From the NCBI RefSeq assembly GCF_003096015.2, contig NZ_CP029185.2, positions 2,700,001 to 2,764,000 on the forward strand: DNA of 64,000 nucleotides. The letters run 5' to 3'. Position 1 is the first letter of the stretch; each line of letters starts with the position of its first letter. Source of the stretch: Limnobaculum parvum (GTDB lineage Bacteria; Pseudomonadota; Gammaproteobacteria; Enterobacterales; Enterobacteriaceae). Positions 34,472 to 43,428 of the stretch are shown here, one piece after another. A model generated the notes under the pieces. That model made no database searches. It was not told the origin of the DNA and saw only the letters and a list, made by a program, of their open reading frames with translations. The translations under genes were made by a program, and so were the position numbers.

Positions 34472-35662
34472 ATGATAAATAATTCCCGGCTCTATATCTG
34501 GCGCAGTGTTGATGGGCTAAACGGCGAAATCCCCGCATCATCAATCATCAATGCGCGACAAATGTTAATACTTAAGGGGATTATTCCCATAAAGATCGAG
34601 GCCAGCGTACGGTTAGGAAAAAAGTGTTGGCAGTTGGCTACACTCTCAATTATTACTCGCCAATTAGCCACCATGCTGCAGGCAGGATTACCGTTATCCA
34701 ACTGCCTGCTGTTGATTGCAAATGAGCACCCTCATCCGGCATGGCGCTATCTGCTAAAAGAGCTACAAATGGCTATCTCTCAAGGAAAATCATTCTCACT
34801 GGCATTAAATGAACATGCCTACGCTTTTCCTCCATTATTCAGAGAGTTGATTGCCACAGGTGAACTCACCGGCAAACTGGATGAGTGCTGTTTTTTGATC
34901 GCCGAACAGCAGGATAAATTATTAAAACTGCAGAAGAAGGTGCGTAAAGCACTGCGCTATCCACTATTTATTCTTGCCGTTGCCAGTATCGTTACACTAT
35001 TGATGTTGATCTTCGTTTTACCCTCTTTTGCCGAGATATATCGCTCGTTTAATGCCCCACTGCCTTGGTTTACCCAATCGATTATCTCACTGTCAGAAGC
35101 CATTATTAATTACGGGATGTTTATCGGTTCGCTTCCCGTTTTACTGTATGGCTATTACACAAAGAAATTAAGACCACAAATGAGCTGGAAAGAAAAAGAA
35201 CAGAAATTATTATTAAACCTGCCGTTATGTGGAAAGCTATTGCAAATAAGCGCACTGGCAAAAATATTCCGAACACTGGCAATGACTCAGCATGCCGGCA
35301 TATCTATAACAGCAGGAATTAAATCATCAGCCAACGCATCTGGGAATATTCAATACTTGAATGCAATGATAGAAGCAATAAAAATAATTGAACAAGGAAC
35401 ACCACTATTTAAAGCATTACACCAACAAATTCTTTTTCCACCGCTTTGCTATCAACTCATTCGTGTTGGAGAAGAGTCAGGAATGTTAGATGTAATGCTG
35501 GATAAACTCGCTAGTATCTATGAGGCGGAATCTGAAAATCAGGCAGATAGCCTATCTTCTCGTCTGGAACCTGTATTGATGCTGGTACTTGGCATCATTG
35601 TTGGTGGATTAGTTATTGCTATCTATCTCCCTATATTTCAGTTGGGTAATGTCATGGGATAA
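34472..35662 (+). CDS. hofC: Type IV pilus platform protein (PilC/GspF family)
   Basis: Inner-membrane platform protein on which the pilus is assembled. The 396-residue product has two T2SF domains: the first with RQLATMLQAGLPLSNCL, and the second with FRTLAMTQHAGISITAG. Each is followed by hydrophobic segments (FILAVASIVTLLMLIFVLP, and LMLVLGIIVGGLVIAIYLPIF at the C-terminus). GEESGMLDVMLDKLA is typical of the family. It completes the ppdD-hofB-hofC operon. The ATG follows a plain region without a strong ribosome site, suggesting coupling to hofB. Confidence 0.93.
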   Translation: MINNSRLYIWRSVDGLNGEIPASSIINARQMLILKGIIPIKIEASVRLGKKCWQLATLSIITRQLATMLQAGLPLSNCLLLIANEHPHPAWRYLLKELQMAISQGKSFSLALNEHAYAFPPLFRELIATGELTGKLDECCFLIAEQQDKLLKLQKKVRKALRYPLFILAVASIVTLLMLIFVLPSFAEIYRSFNAPLPWFTQSIISLSEAIINYGMFIGSLPVLLYGYYTKKLRPQMSWKEKEQKLLLNLPLCGKLLQISALAKIFRTLAMTQHAGISITAGIKSSANASGNIQYLNAMIEAIKIIEQGTPLFKALHQQILFPPLCYQLIRVGEESGMLDVMLDKLASIYEAESENQADSLSSRLEPVLMLVLGIIVGGLVIAIYLPIFQLGNVMG

Positions 35663-35996
35663 CGCAGAATCAGAACGTCTATTTGACGCTAATTCGCTAA
35701 AAGAGAATCACCAATGACGACCCTTTACACACATTCAAATAAAAACATAGGTCTTACATTTAACCGAACGCTCATTAAAAAACATAAAAAACAAAAAATA
35801 AAATTTTTAATCACTAAAATGAGGTTAGCACTATAATTCAGAAGACCATACATATTGGGTTATTTATATTCACTATTCTGCTATTTATGACTATATGAGA
35901 AGTTGCTCTCTTTTTATTCTGTTAGTTTTGCCAAATTGTAGTAGCAATCATTTTACTGCTTTACCAACCCGCTAAACTTTATTAGAGGAAAGTAAC
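35663..35996. other. Intergenic region hofC-ytfQ
   Basis: This 334-base, AT-rich gap marks the left boundary of the inserted galactofuranose transporter operon. A perfect TATAAT lies at 35832-35837 but without a good -35 element. An AGAGGAAAG ribosome site precedes ytfQ. No terminator for hofC and no repeat or integration scar is evident. Confidence 0.5.
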
Positions 35997-36953
35997 ATGC
36001 TAAAACGCTTATTGCTCGTAAGTTCTATCGCAACACTTCTTTCCGGTGCAGCTTATGCACAATCCCTCACCGTTGGCTTTTCACAAATTGGTTCTGAATC
36101 GGGCTGGCGGGCTGCTGAAACGTCTGTCGCAAAAGAACAGGCTAAACAGCGTAACATTACCCTAAAGATTGCTGATGCCCAGCAAAAACAGGAAAACCAA
36201 ATTAAAGCAGTACGCTCTTTTATTGCTCAGGGGGTTGATGCCATCTTTATTGCTCCGGTAGTACAAACAGGATGGGAGCCGGTATTGGAAGAAGCTAAAG
36301 ATGCCAAAATCCCCGTATTCCTACTGGATCGCAATATTACCGCGAAAGATAAATCGCTTTATATGTCAGTAGTTACCGCTGATAACGTTTACGAAGGTAA
36401 AGTCGCTGGTGAGTGGCTGGTAAAAGAGATGGCGGGAAAAAACTGTGACGTTGTTGAATTACAGGGTACCGTTGGTGCCAGCGTAGCGTTAGACCGCAAA
36501 AAAGGCTTTGCTGACGCTATTGCCGCTACCCCTTCAATAAAAATCGTTCGAACTCAGTCCGGCGACTTTACCCGCAGTAAAGGTAAAGAAGTCATGGAAA
36601 GCTTCATTAAAGCCGAAGATCGTGGCAAAAACATTTGTGCGGTCTATGCCCATAACGACGATATGGCCATCGGTGCCATTCAGGCCATTAAAGAAGCGGG
36701 CTTAAAGCCGGGCAGCGATATTAAAATCGTCTCTATTGATGCCGTACCGGACATCTTTAAAGCCATGCAGGCCGGTGAAGCTAACTTAACCGTCGAGTTG
36801 ACGCCAAATATGGCTGGCCCTGCATTTGATGCTCTTCAGGCCTATAAGAAAGACGGCACTATTCCACCAAAAGTTATCCTGACCGAGTCTAAAGCCTTTG
36901 GCCCGGACAGCGCTCAACAGCAAATCGAACTGAAGAAGAATATGGGTTACTAA
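35997..36953 (+). CDS. ytfQ: Galactofuranose ABC transporter, periplasmic binding protein
   Basis: Periplasmic sugar-binding protein; the E. coli homologue binds galactofuranose with high affinity. The 318 residues begin with a signal peptide (about 21 residues, ending AYA). The class I (ribose/galactose type) fold follows: LTVGFSQIGSESGWRAAET, GVDAIFIAPV, VFLLDRNI, and later CAVYAHNDDMAIGAIQAIKEAG and LTVELTPNMAGPAFDAL. It heads the ytfQ-ytfR-ytfT-yjfF operon, and a hairpin follows it, as is common after binding-protein genes of ABC operons. Confidence 0.94.
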   Translation: MLKRLLLVSSIATLLSGAAYAQSLTVGFSQIGSESGWRAAETSVAKEQAKQRNITLKIADAQQKQENQIKAVRSFIAQGVDAIFIAPVVQTGWEPVLEEAKDAKIPVFLLDRNITAKDKSLYMSVVTADNVYEGKVAGEWLVKEMAGKNCDVVELQGTVGASVALDRKKGFADAIAATPSIKIVRTQSGDFTRSKGKEVMESFIKAEDRGKNICAVYAHNDDMAIGAIQAIKEAGLKPGSDIKIVSIDAVPDIFKAMQAGEANLTVELTPNMAGPAFDALQAYKKDGTIPPKVILTESKAFGPDSAQQQIELKKNMGY

Positions 36954-36972
36954 CATTAACTAACCCGTTCAC

Positions 36973-37001
36973 CCGCTGCTATGTCAAAGCCATAGCAGCG
37001 G
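36973..37001 (+). terminator. Hairpin between ytfQ and ytfR
   Basis: CCGCTGCTATG pairs perfectly with CATAGCAGCGG around a seven-base loop, followed by only TTTCT. It probably stabilises the ytfQ mRNA end or causes partial termination, giving more binding protein than membrane components. Confidence 0.65.
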
Positions 37002-37064
37002 TTTCTACCCTATCTGTCAGCAATCATATTAATAATGTTATCACCAGTGAAAACAGGGGAATCT

Positions 37065-38573
37065 ATGGCAGAGCAACAGCACTCAGACGATACTCTTCTG
37101 GATATCAAAGGGATCAGTAAATCTTTTCCCGGCGTCAAAGCGCTGCACGATGTTTCACTGACGCTTCGTCGCGGCGAGATTATGGCGCTACTGGGAGAAA
37201 ATGGCGCAGGTAAATCCACGCTGATTAAAGCGCTAACTGGTGTTTACCCAAAAGACAGTGGAACTATTTTTCTGGAAGGAAAAGAGATTAATCCAACCAG
37301 TACAGCTCACGCTCAGTCTATCGGGATCGGTACGGTCTATCAGGAAGTTAATCTGTTACCCAATATGTCTGTTGCAGATAACTTATTTATTGGCCGTGAA
37401 CCTAAAAAATTTGGGCTGGTAAACCGAAAAGAAATTATTCGTCAGTCTCAGAAAATTATGACCAGCTATGGCTTTGAGCTGGATGTCACTCAACCACTTG
37501 GCTATTACTCGGTAGCCATGCAGCAAATTGTCGCCATTGCCCGAGCGGTTGATCTTTCCGCTAAAGTTTTGATCCTCGATGAGCCAACCGCCAGTTTAGA
37601 TACCAGCGAAGTCGCGTTACTGTTCAGTATCATGCGTGATTTACGCAACCGGGGTGTAAGCCTGATTTTTATTACTCACTTTCTTGAACAGGTATACGCC
37701 GTTACCGACCGAATTACCGTATTGCGTAATGGTGAGTTAGTGGGTACCCGTGTTACTGCCGAACTGCCGCATATTGAACTGGTAAAAATGATGCTTGGCA
37801 GAGAGTTGGAAGATAATGCTCTGCGCCGTGCCGGACGCACTTTGAGAAGCGATAAACCAACTGTCGCTTTTGAGCACTATGGTAAAAAAGGCACTATTCT
37901 TCCCTTTGACTTACAAGTTCGTCCCGGTGAAGTCGTTGGACTAGCGGGACTACTGGGCTCTGGCAGAACCGAAACTGCGGAGGTTATCTTTGGGATTAAA
38001 CCTGCTGATAGCGGTAAAGCCAGAGTCAAAGGTCGAGAGGTAAAAATAAAATCAGCCCGGCAAGCCTCATCATTAGGCTTTGGTTTCTGCCCGGAAGATC
38101 GTAAAACTGAAGGTATCATTGCTGCTGCTTCAGTCAGAGAAAATATTATTCTAGCTCTACAAACTCAACGCGGCTGGCTGCACCCTATTTCGCGCAAAGA
38201 GCAAGATGACATCGCTGCACGTTTTATTCGCCAGTTAGGAATCAAAACCCCCAGCGCAGAACAACCCATTCAGTTTCTTTCCGGGGGCAATCAACAAAAA
38301 GTCCTGCTCTCACGCTGGTTGGTAACCAAACCGCAGTTTCTGATCCTTGATGAACCTACCCGTGGTATTGATGTGGGAGCGCACGCTGAGATCATTCGCC
38401 TGATTGAAACCTTGTGTGCCGATGGTTTGGCATTGTTGGTTATCTCTTCTGAGCTTGAAGAGCTTATTGGTTACGCCGACCGGGTGATTATTTTACGGGA
38501 TGGTAAACAAATTGCAGAAATTCCGGCAGAACAGTTATCCGTACCCGCCATCATGAACGCGATTGCGGCTTAA
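37065..38573 (+). CDS. ytfR: Galactofuranose ABC transporter, ATPase
   Basis: Double ATPase subunit of a ribose-type sugar importer. The start at 37065 (MAEQQHSDDTLLDIKGISKSF) has GGGGAA upstream and gives 502 residues, near the E. coli length; a start at 37035 is in frame but weaker. The first nucleotide-binding domain has Walker A GENGAGKST and LILDEPTASLD. The second has the degenerate GLLGSGRTETAE and an intact LSGGNQQKVLLSRW and LILDEPTRGIDVG. This asymmetry is normal for the family. It ends 11 bases before ytfT. Confidence 0.95.
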   Translation: MAEQQHSDDTLLDIKGISKSFPGVKALHDVSLTLRRGEIMALLGENGAGKSTLIKALTGVYPKDSGTIFLEGKEINPTSTAHAQSIGIGTVYQEVNLLPNMSVADNLFIGREPKKFGLVNRKEIIRQSQKIMTSYGFELDVTQPLGYYSVAMQQIVAIARAVDLSAKVLILDEPTASLDTSEVALLFSIMRDLRNRGVSLIFITHFLEQVYAVTDRITVLRNGELVGTRVTAELPHIELVKMMLGRELEDNALRRAGRTLRSDKPTVAFEHYGKKGTILPFDLQVRPGEVVGLAGLLGSGRTETAEVIFGIKPADSGKARVKGREVKIKSARQASSLGFGFCPEDRKTEGIIAAASVRENIILALQTQRGWLHPISRKEQDDIAARFIRQLGIKTPSAEQPIQFLSGGNQQKVLLSRWLVTKPQFLILDEPTRGIDVGAHAEIIRLIETLCADGLALLVISSELEELIGYADRVIILRDGKQIAEIPAEQLSVPAIMNAIAA

Positions 38574-38584
38574 GGGAGGAACTC

Positions 38585-39607
38585 ATGACATCACACTCAG
38601 CACCTCCTGCTTCATCGACAAACAAAAAGGAATTCAGCCTGCCGAAAGGTATTGCTCAGGTTGCTGCACTGATTGCTATTTTAATTGTCAATGCGCTGGT
38701 GGCTAATAACTTTTTCGATATTCATATTCAGGATGGACGCCTGTTTGGCAGCATTATCGATATTCTGAACCGCTGCGCCCCTGTGGCTATCCTTGCACTG
38801 GGTATGACGCTGGTTATTGCTACTGGCGGTATCGACCTTTCTGTTGGTGCAGTAATGGCAATTGCCGGAGCAACCGCAGCCAGTATGACAACCGCTGGTT
38901 TTCCATTGCATATCGTCTTGTTTGCCGCTCTGGGTTCCGGAGCACTATGCGGCGTATGGAATGGATTTCTGGTGGCTATCTTCAAAATACAGCCCATTGT
39001 TGCCACCCTAATGTTAATGGTTGCAGGTCGCGGTATTGCTCAGCTGATTACCGAAGGACAAATTGTCACCTTTAATGACCCGGCTCTGGCCTGGATTGGC
39101 AGCGGGACTTTCCTGTTCTTGCCGACACCCGTTTCTATTGTGGTAGTGGTGTTTGTGCTGCTTTGGCTACTTACCCGTAAAACCGCACTGGGGCTATTTA
39201 TTGAGTCAGCGGGCATCAATATTCGGGCGGCCAAAAACGCTGGCGTCAATACCAGCATCGTGGTGATGTCCACCTATATTCTTAGCGGTATTTGTGCCGC
39301 AATTGCCGGCGTTATTGTTGCTGCGGATATTCGTGGTGCCGATGCGAACAACGCCGGTTTGTGGTTGGAAATGGATGCTATTCTTGCGGTAGTCATCGGT
39401 GGTGCTTCACTCATGGGAGGACGCTTTAGTCTGGCGCTTTCTCTCATTGGAGCCTTAATTATTCAGGGCATGAATACCGGCATTTTGCTCTCCGGCTATC
39501 AGCCACAGTGGAATCTGGTGGTTAAAGCGTTAGTTGTATTGCTGGTTCTGGTATTGCAGTCCCCGGCATTTATCCGTCTGTTTAAAAGGAGAACCGGCCA
39601 TGTTTAA
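38585..39607 (+). CDS. ytfT: Galactofuranose ABC transporter, permease YtfT
   Basis: Inner-membrane permease of the ribose-type (BPD_transp_2) family. The 340 residues have about eight to ten hydrophobic segments. The characteristic LGMTLVIATGGIDLSVGAVMAIAG lies near residue 80 (read here as two joined motifs), and AVVIGGASLMGGRFS near the C-terminus. A GGGAGGA ribosome site precedes the ATG. Its last eight bases overlap the yjfF start, so the two permeases are coupled. Confidence 0.94.
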   Translation: MTSHSAPPASSTNKKEFSLPKGIAQVAALIAILIVNALVANNFFDIHIQDGRLFGSIIDILNRCAPVAILALGMTLVIATGGIDLSVGAVMAIAGATAASMTTAGFPLHIVLFAALGSGALCGVWNGFLVAIFKIQPIVATLMLMVAGRGIAQLITEGQIVTFNDPALAWIGSGTFLFLPTPVSIVVVVFVLLWLLTRKTALGLFIESAGINIRAAKNAGVNTSIVVMSTYILSGICAAIAGVIVAADIRGADANNAGLWLEMDAILAVVIGGASLMGGRFSLALSLIGALIIQGMNTGILLSGYQPQWNLVVKALVVLLVLVLQSPAFIRLFKRRTGHV

Positions 39608-40619
39608 ACGTCACCTTCCCCTGATGATAACCATTGCCGTTTTTGTTATGGGCTATATGTTCTGTTTCGCCCGCTTTCCCGGTTTTGCGTCTACCCGAGT
39701 CATCTGCAATATACTGACGGATAACGCCTTTTTGTGCATTGTCGCCGTGGGTATGACATTTGTCATTCTGTCTGGTGGTATCGATCTTTCTGTTGGTTCA
39801 GTAATCGCTTTTACTGGCGTATTTTTAGCTAAAGCTATCGGCGAGTGGGGCTTTGATCCATTCACCGCCTTCGTAATTATTATGGTGATGGGCTGCTCAT
39901 TTGGTGCCTTAATGGGGTGGTTAATTGATGCCTTAAAAATCCCCGCCTTTATTATTACACTGGCCGGGATGTTCTTTCTGCGGGGTATTAGCTTTTTAGT
40001 TTCAGAACAATCGATTCCCATCGATCATCCACTATACAGCACATTATCCGCCGTAGCCTGGAAGATCCCCGGCGGAGGGCGCTTTAGCCTATTAGCGGTC
40101 ATTATGTTACTGGTAGTTATTTTCGGTATGGTTCTCGCCCATAAAACGCGTTTTGGTAACAATGTTTATGCCATCGGAGGCAACGCTACATCTGCTGAAC
40201 TAATGGGGATCTCAACCCGTAAAACCACTATTGGTATTTACATGCTCTCTACCGGGCTGGCAACTCTGGCAGGTATTGTCTTCTCTTTCTATACCTCAGC
40301 AGGTTATGCACTGGCCGGAATCGGTGTTGAGTTAGATGCGATTGCCGCTGTGGTTATCGGAGGAACATTATTAAGCGGTGGGGTTGGTACCGTATTTGGT
40401 ACTCTATTTGGCGTGTTAATTCAGGGGCTAATCCAAACCTACATTAACTTCGACGGCACGCTCAGCTCTTGGTGGACTAAGATTGTCATCGGTATCTTGT
40501 TGTTTGGCTTTATCGGATTACAGAGATTGCTAACCGTATTCTGGGCGAATCGCCAAATCTCCACCGTAAGGCGAATTGGTAGTCATCCTCATGATATTAA
40601 TGCGGCGAGTTCTGCATGA
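39600..40619 (+). CDS. yjfF: Galactofuranose ABC transporter, permease YjfF
   Basis: Second permease of the ytfQRT-yjfF importer. The ATG at 39600 (MFKRHLPLMITIAVFVMGYMF) has AAGGAGAA upstream, in the last codons of ytfT; it gives 339 residues. The permease signature is VGMTFVILSGGIDLSVGSVI, followed by AIAAVVIGGTLLSGGVGTV. About eight hydrophobic segments are seen. A bidirectional terminator follows, shared with convergent guaC. Confidence 0.94.
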   Translation: MFKRHLPLMITIAVFVMGYMFCFARFPGFASTRVICNILTDNAFLCIVAVGMTFVILSGGIDLSVGSVIAFTGVFLAKAIGEWGFDPFTAFVIIMVMGCSFGALMGWLIDALKIPAFIITLAGMFFLRGISFLVSEQSIPIDHPLYSTLSAVAWKIPGGGRFSLLAVIMLLVVIFGMVLAHKTRFGNNVYAIGGNATSAELMGISTRKTTIGIYMLSTGLATLAGIVFSFYTSAGYALAGIGVELDAIAAVVIGGTLLSGGVGTVFGTLFGVLIQGLIQTYINFDGTLSSWWTKIVIGILLFGFIGLQRLLTVFWANRQISTVRRIGSHPHDINAASSA

Positions 40620-40674
40620 TGGTTTTCAGGAATTGATTAAATCAGCCTCAACGAATATTCCAGCTGAATACAAA

Positions 40675-40703
40675 CTCAAAGTGCGCCAAACAGCGCACTT
40701 TTT
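40675..40703. terminator. Bidirectional terminator yjfF/guaC
   Basis: GTGCGC and GCGCAC flank a six-base loop, with AAA before and TTTTT after, between the convergent yjfF and guaC. It can terminate both units. Confidence 0.85.
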
Positions 40704-40729
40704 AAATATCTTAAAAATTCGAACCGGTA

Positions 40730-41773
40730 TTAACCTTGTCCGAAAACTCGGTTTTCCTGCTCAGCAACCCGAATGAAAGTAGTACGCTTAGTTAGCTCTT
40801 TCAAGCGTTCCGCTCCAACATAAGTGCAGGCTGAACGCAGGCCGCCAAGGATATCCCGGGCGGTATTCTCTACCGAGCCACGGTAAGCCAGTTTCACGGT
40901 TTTGCCTTCTGCTGCTCGATACTCAGCGACACCCCCTACATGGCGATTCATCGCAGACTCAGAGCTCATGCCGTAGAACTGCATGTACTGGTTGCCATTC
41001 TCTTCGATAATCTTGCCTTCACACTCCTGGTGAGCAGCCAGCATTCCACCCAGCATGACAAAATCTGCACCGCCACCAAACGCTTTAGCGACGTCGCCCG
41101 GTGTTGTACAACCGCCATCACTCACGATTTGACCACCAAGGCCGTGTGCTGCATCAGCACATTCGATTACCGCCGAGAGTTGAGGATAACCAACCCCTGT
41201 CTTCACTCGAGTGGTACAAACAGAGCCAGGTCCAATACCTACTTTGACGATATCCGCACCAGAAAGAATCAGTTCTTCCACCATTTCACCCGTAACCACG
41301 TTACCAGCACAAATAACTTTATCCATATGAGCTTCACGCGCTTTGCTTAGGAAAGCAACAAAATGCTCAGAGTAGCCATTCGCCACATCGATACAGATAA
41401 ATTTCAGTGCAGGCGAAAGCGCCAGAATCTGCCCCAGCTTAGTGAAATCCGCTTCCGATGTTCCGGTTGATACCATTACGTGGCGCAGTACAGACTCTGG
41501 CACACGAGCAACAAACTCGCGCCATTGTTCAACGGTATAATGTTTGTGCACCGCCGTCAGCAAATCGAAAGAGGCTAATGTTTCAGCCATGGTAAAAGTA
41601 CCTACAGTGTCCATATTCGCAGCAATAATAGGAATGCCTGACCACTGATGGCCTGAATGTTTGAAGGTATAGGTGCGTTCAAGTTCTACTTCAGAACGAC
41701 TTTTCAGCGTGGAACGCTTAGGACGGATTAAGACATCTTTGAAGCCCAGCTTCAAATCTTCTTCAATGCGCAT
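40730..41773 (-). CDS. guaC: GMP reductase
   Basis: Converts GMP to IMP with NADPH in purine salvage. The 347 residues equal E. coli GuaC. It has the IMPDH/GMPR barrel layout: ANMDTVGTFTMAE, KVGIGPGSVCTTRVKTGVGYPQ with the catalytic Cys, and IVSDGGCTTPGDVAKAFGGG, with GGMLAAHQECEG after. There is no CBS domain, which separates it from GuaB. In E. coli it neighbours hofC directly; here the ytf operon lies between. It is divergent from the prepilin peptidase gene. Confidence 0.97.
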   Translation of the reverse strand: MRIEEDLKLGFKDVLIRPKRSTLKSRSEVELERTYTFKHSGHQWSGIPIIAANMDTVGTFTMAETLASFDLLTAVHKHYTVEQWREFVARVPESVLRHVMVSTGTSEADFTKLGQILALSPALKFICIDVANGYSEHFVAFLSKAREAHMDKVICAGNVVTGEMVEELILSGADIVKVGIGPGSVCTTRVKTGVGYPQLSAVIECADAAHGLGGQIVSDGGCTTPGDVAKAFGGGADFVMLGGMLAAHQECEGKIIEENGNQYMQFYGMSSESAMNRHVGGVAEYRAAEGKTVKLAYRGSVENTARDILGGLRSACTYVGAERLKELTKRTTFIRVAEQENRVFGQG

Positions 41774-41904
41774 ATCTGTAGTTTTCCTGGTTTTTGGCGA
41801 CGTATCGCAAATTAGCTATAAGCTGAATGTTGGCCATTTCCAGTGACGTTATCATACACATGAATAATTAATGAACAAGTCTGAGATTTTCAAAAAATTT
41901 CAGC

Positions 41905-41939
41905 TATAATCCCGTAAATTTATCTGCAGAAAAGCAGAT
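41905..41939 (+). promoter_or_regulatory. Candidate -10 box and leader hairpin before prepilin peptidase gene
   Basis: A TATAAT box at 41905-41910 is followed by the hairpin ATCTGC-AGAAAA-GCAGAT at 41922-41939, 11 bases before the ATG. No good -35 is seen. The hairpin would sit at the very start of the transcript. Confidence 0.35.
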
Positions 41940-41950
41940 TAAGGCAATTC

Positions 41951-42760
41951 ATGGATAACGCCTTTGTAATCCTCAGTTTTGGACTATTGGGTCTGCTAGG
42001 TGGTAATCTGACCACTCGTATTGCCCACCAAATTCCTCCTATTTTATTTGCCCATTGGCGGCAACAATATCGCCAGATAATAAATACCACGGCTCCCTTA
42101 TCAACCACGTCGACAACGTTTTCTCCGGCTTTGCTTTCCTATCCCCTATGCCCTCACTGTTCTCAACCATTTTCAAAGATATCTTTATTACTGATGATTC
42201 CTTGGCTATGCCTTAGGGGTCGATGCCCATCTTGTCGTCAGGCTATCAGTGGTCGTTATCCGTTAACTGAACTGGCCTGTGGATTACTGTTTATGCTAAT
42301 TGCCAATTCAGCGACCGACCCTGTCAGGATGACTATTCTACTCTTGGTCACCCTATGGCTGGTGACAGCATCGCTGATTGATATATCTCATCAACTATTA
42401 CCAGATATATTTACTCTACCACTAATATGGAGCGGGCTGATTTTTGCCCTGTTTGGCCTTACGCCATTATCTTTACCTGAATCCCTGACGAGCACACTTG
42501 TTGGATACATGCTTCTTTGGGTACCCGCTACGCTATTTCGGTTATTGAAAGGTATATACGGGCTAGGAGGCGGTGATATTAAGCTTTTGGCAGGGCTTGG
42601 AGCCTGGACCGGAGTAGATGCACTGCCAATGATTATGGTAACTGCTAGCCTGAGCGGGCTGATTTGTTTATTGCTAATTAACCGGGGTCAGGAAACTAAA
42701 AACCACACAATAGCCTTTGGCCCTTTCCTTGCTATTGCTGGATGGCTTGCACTTCTGTGA
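41951..42760 (+). CDS. Prepilin peptidase (PilD/GspO family)
   Basis: Membrane aspartyl peptidase that cuts leader peptides from prepilins such as PpdD. The 269 residues have a zinc-type double CxxC region (CPHC and CPSC, about 25 residues apart). The two aspartates are in ASLIDISHQLLPD and GLGGGDIKLLAGLGAWTG. About seven hydrophobic segments follow the cytoplasmic loop. The N-terminal motif, usually GSFLNVVIxRLP, reads GGNLTTRIAHQIP here, a marked drift; the aspartates are intact. It lies upstream of coaE, the pilD-coaE order of Pseudomonas and Vibrio. The gene is often named pilD or hofD; I leave the symbol open. Confidence 0.88.
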   Translation: MDNAFVILSFGLLGLLGGNLTTRIAHQIPPILFAHWRQQYRQIINTTAPLSTTSTTFSPALLSYPLCPHCSQPFSKISLLLMIPWLCLRGRCPSCRQAISGRYPLTELACGLLFMLIANSATDPVRMTILLLVTLWLVTASLIDISHQLLPDIFTLPLIWSGLIFALFGLTPLSLPESLTSTLVGYMLLWVPATLFRLLKGIYGLGGGDIKLLAGLGAWTGVDALPMIMVTASLSGLICLLLINRGQETKNHTIAFGPFLAIAGWLALL

Positions 42761-42804
42761 GATCCCTTTATTATTGAACTATCAATCCTGTTACAGGCTT
42801 TTAT

Positions 42805-43428
42805 ATGAGTTATATCGTGGCACTTACCGGCGGAATTGGTAGCGGAAAATCAACCGTATCCAACGAGTTTTCCCGTTTGGGCGTTCCCGTCGTTGATGCT
42901 GATATTATTGCCCGTCAGGTAGTAGAGCCGGGCCGCGATGCTCTCCAACAAATTGCATACCATTTTGGTCATTCCATACTGTTGGCCGATGGTACTCTGA
43001 ATCGTAAAAAGTTACGTGAACACATTTTTAGCCATTCAGCGGACAAACAGTGGTTAAATAATCTGCTCCATCCCCTAATTCAACAAGAAACCCAACGTCA
43101 ATTTGCAGATCTAACGGCACCTTATCTGCTTTGGGTTGTCCCATTATTGATAGAGAATAACCTATGTTCCCGAGCTAACCGAGTGTTAGTGGTGGATGTC
43201 AGCAGAGAGACACAGTTAAGCAGAATAATGACCCGAGATGGGAGCAACTTACCATTGGCAGAACAAATCTTATCTGCTCAAACTTCACGCGCTGAGCGCC
43301 TGTCTCATGCAGATGATGTGCTGAACAATGATAGGGAACCTGAAGCGTTGATACCACAAATTGCCCTATTGCATCAAAAATATTTAACCTTAGCCAACCA
43401 ATTCAACAAGCAGGATTTGTCGATATGA
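42805..43428 (+). CDS. coaE: Dephospho-CoA kinase
   Basis: Last enzyme of coenzyme A synthesis; phosphorylates the 3'-OH of dephospho-CoA. The 207 residues match the usual length. The Walker A motif is LTGGIGSGKSTVSNEF at the N-terminus. DADIIARQVVEPG follows for substrate binding. HPLIQQETQRQF and WVVPLLIENNL lie in the lid region. It overlaps zapD by four bases (ATGA) and follows the prepilin peptidase gene by 44 bases. Confidence 0.96.
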   Translation: MSYIVALTGGIGSGKSTVSNEFSRLGVPVVDADIIARQVVEPGRDALQQIAYHFGHSILLADGTLNRKKLREHIFSHSADKQWLNNLLHPLIQQETQRQFADLTAPYLLWVVPLLIENNLCSRANRVLVVDVSRETQLSRIMTRDGSNLPLAEQILSAQTSRAERLSHADDVLNNDREPEALIPQIALLHQKYLTLANQFNKQDLSI

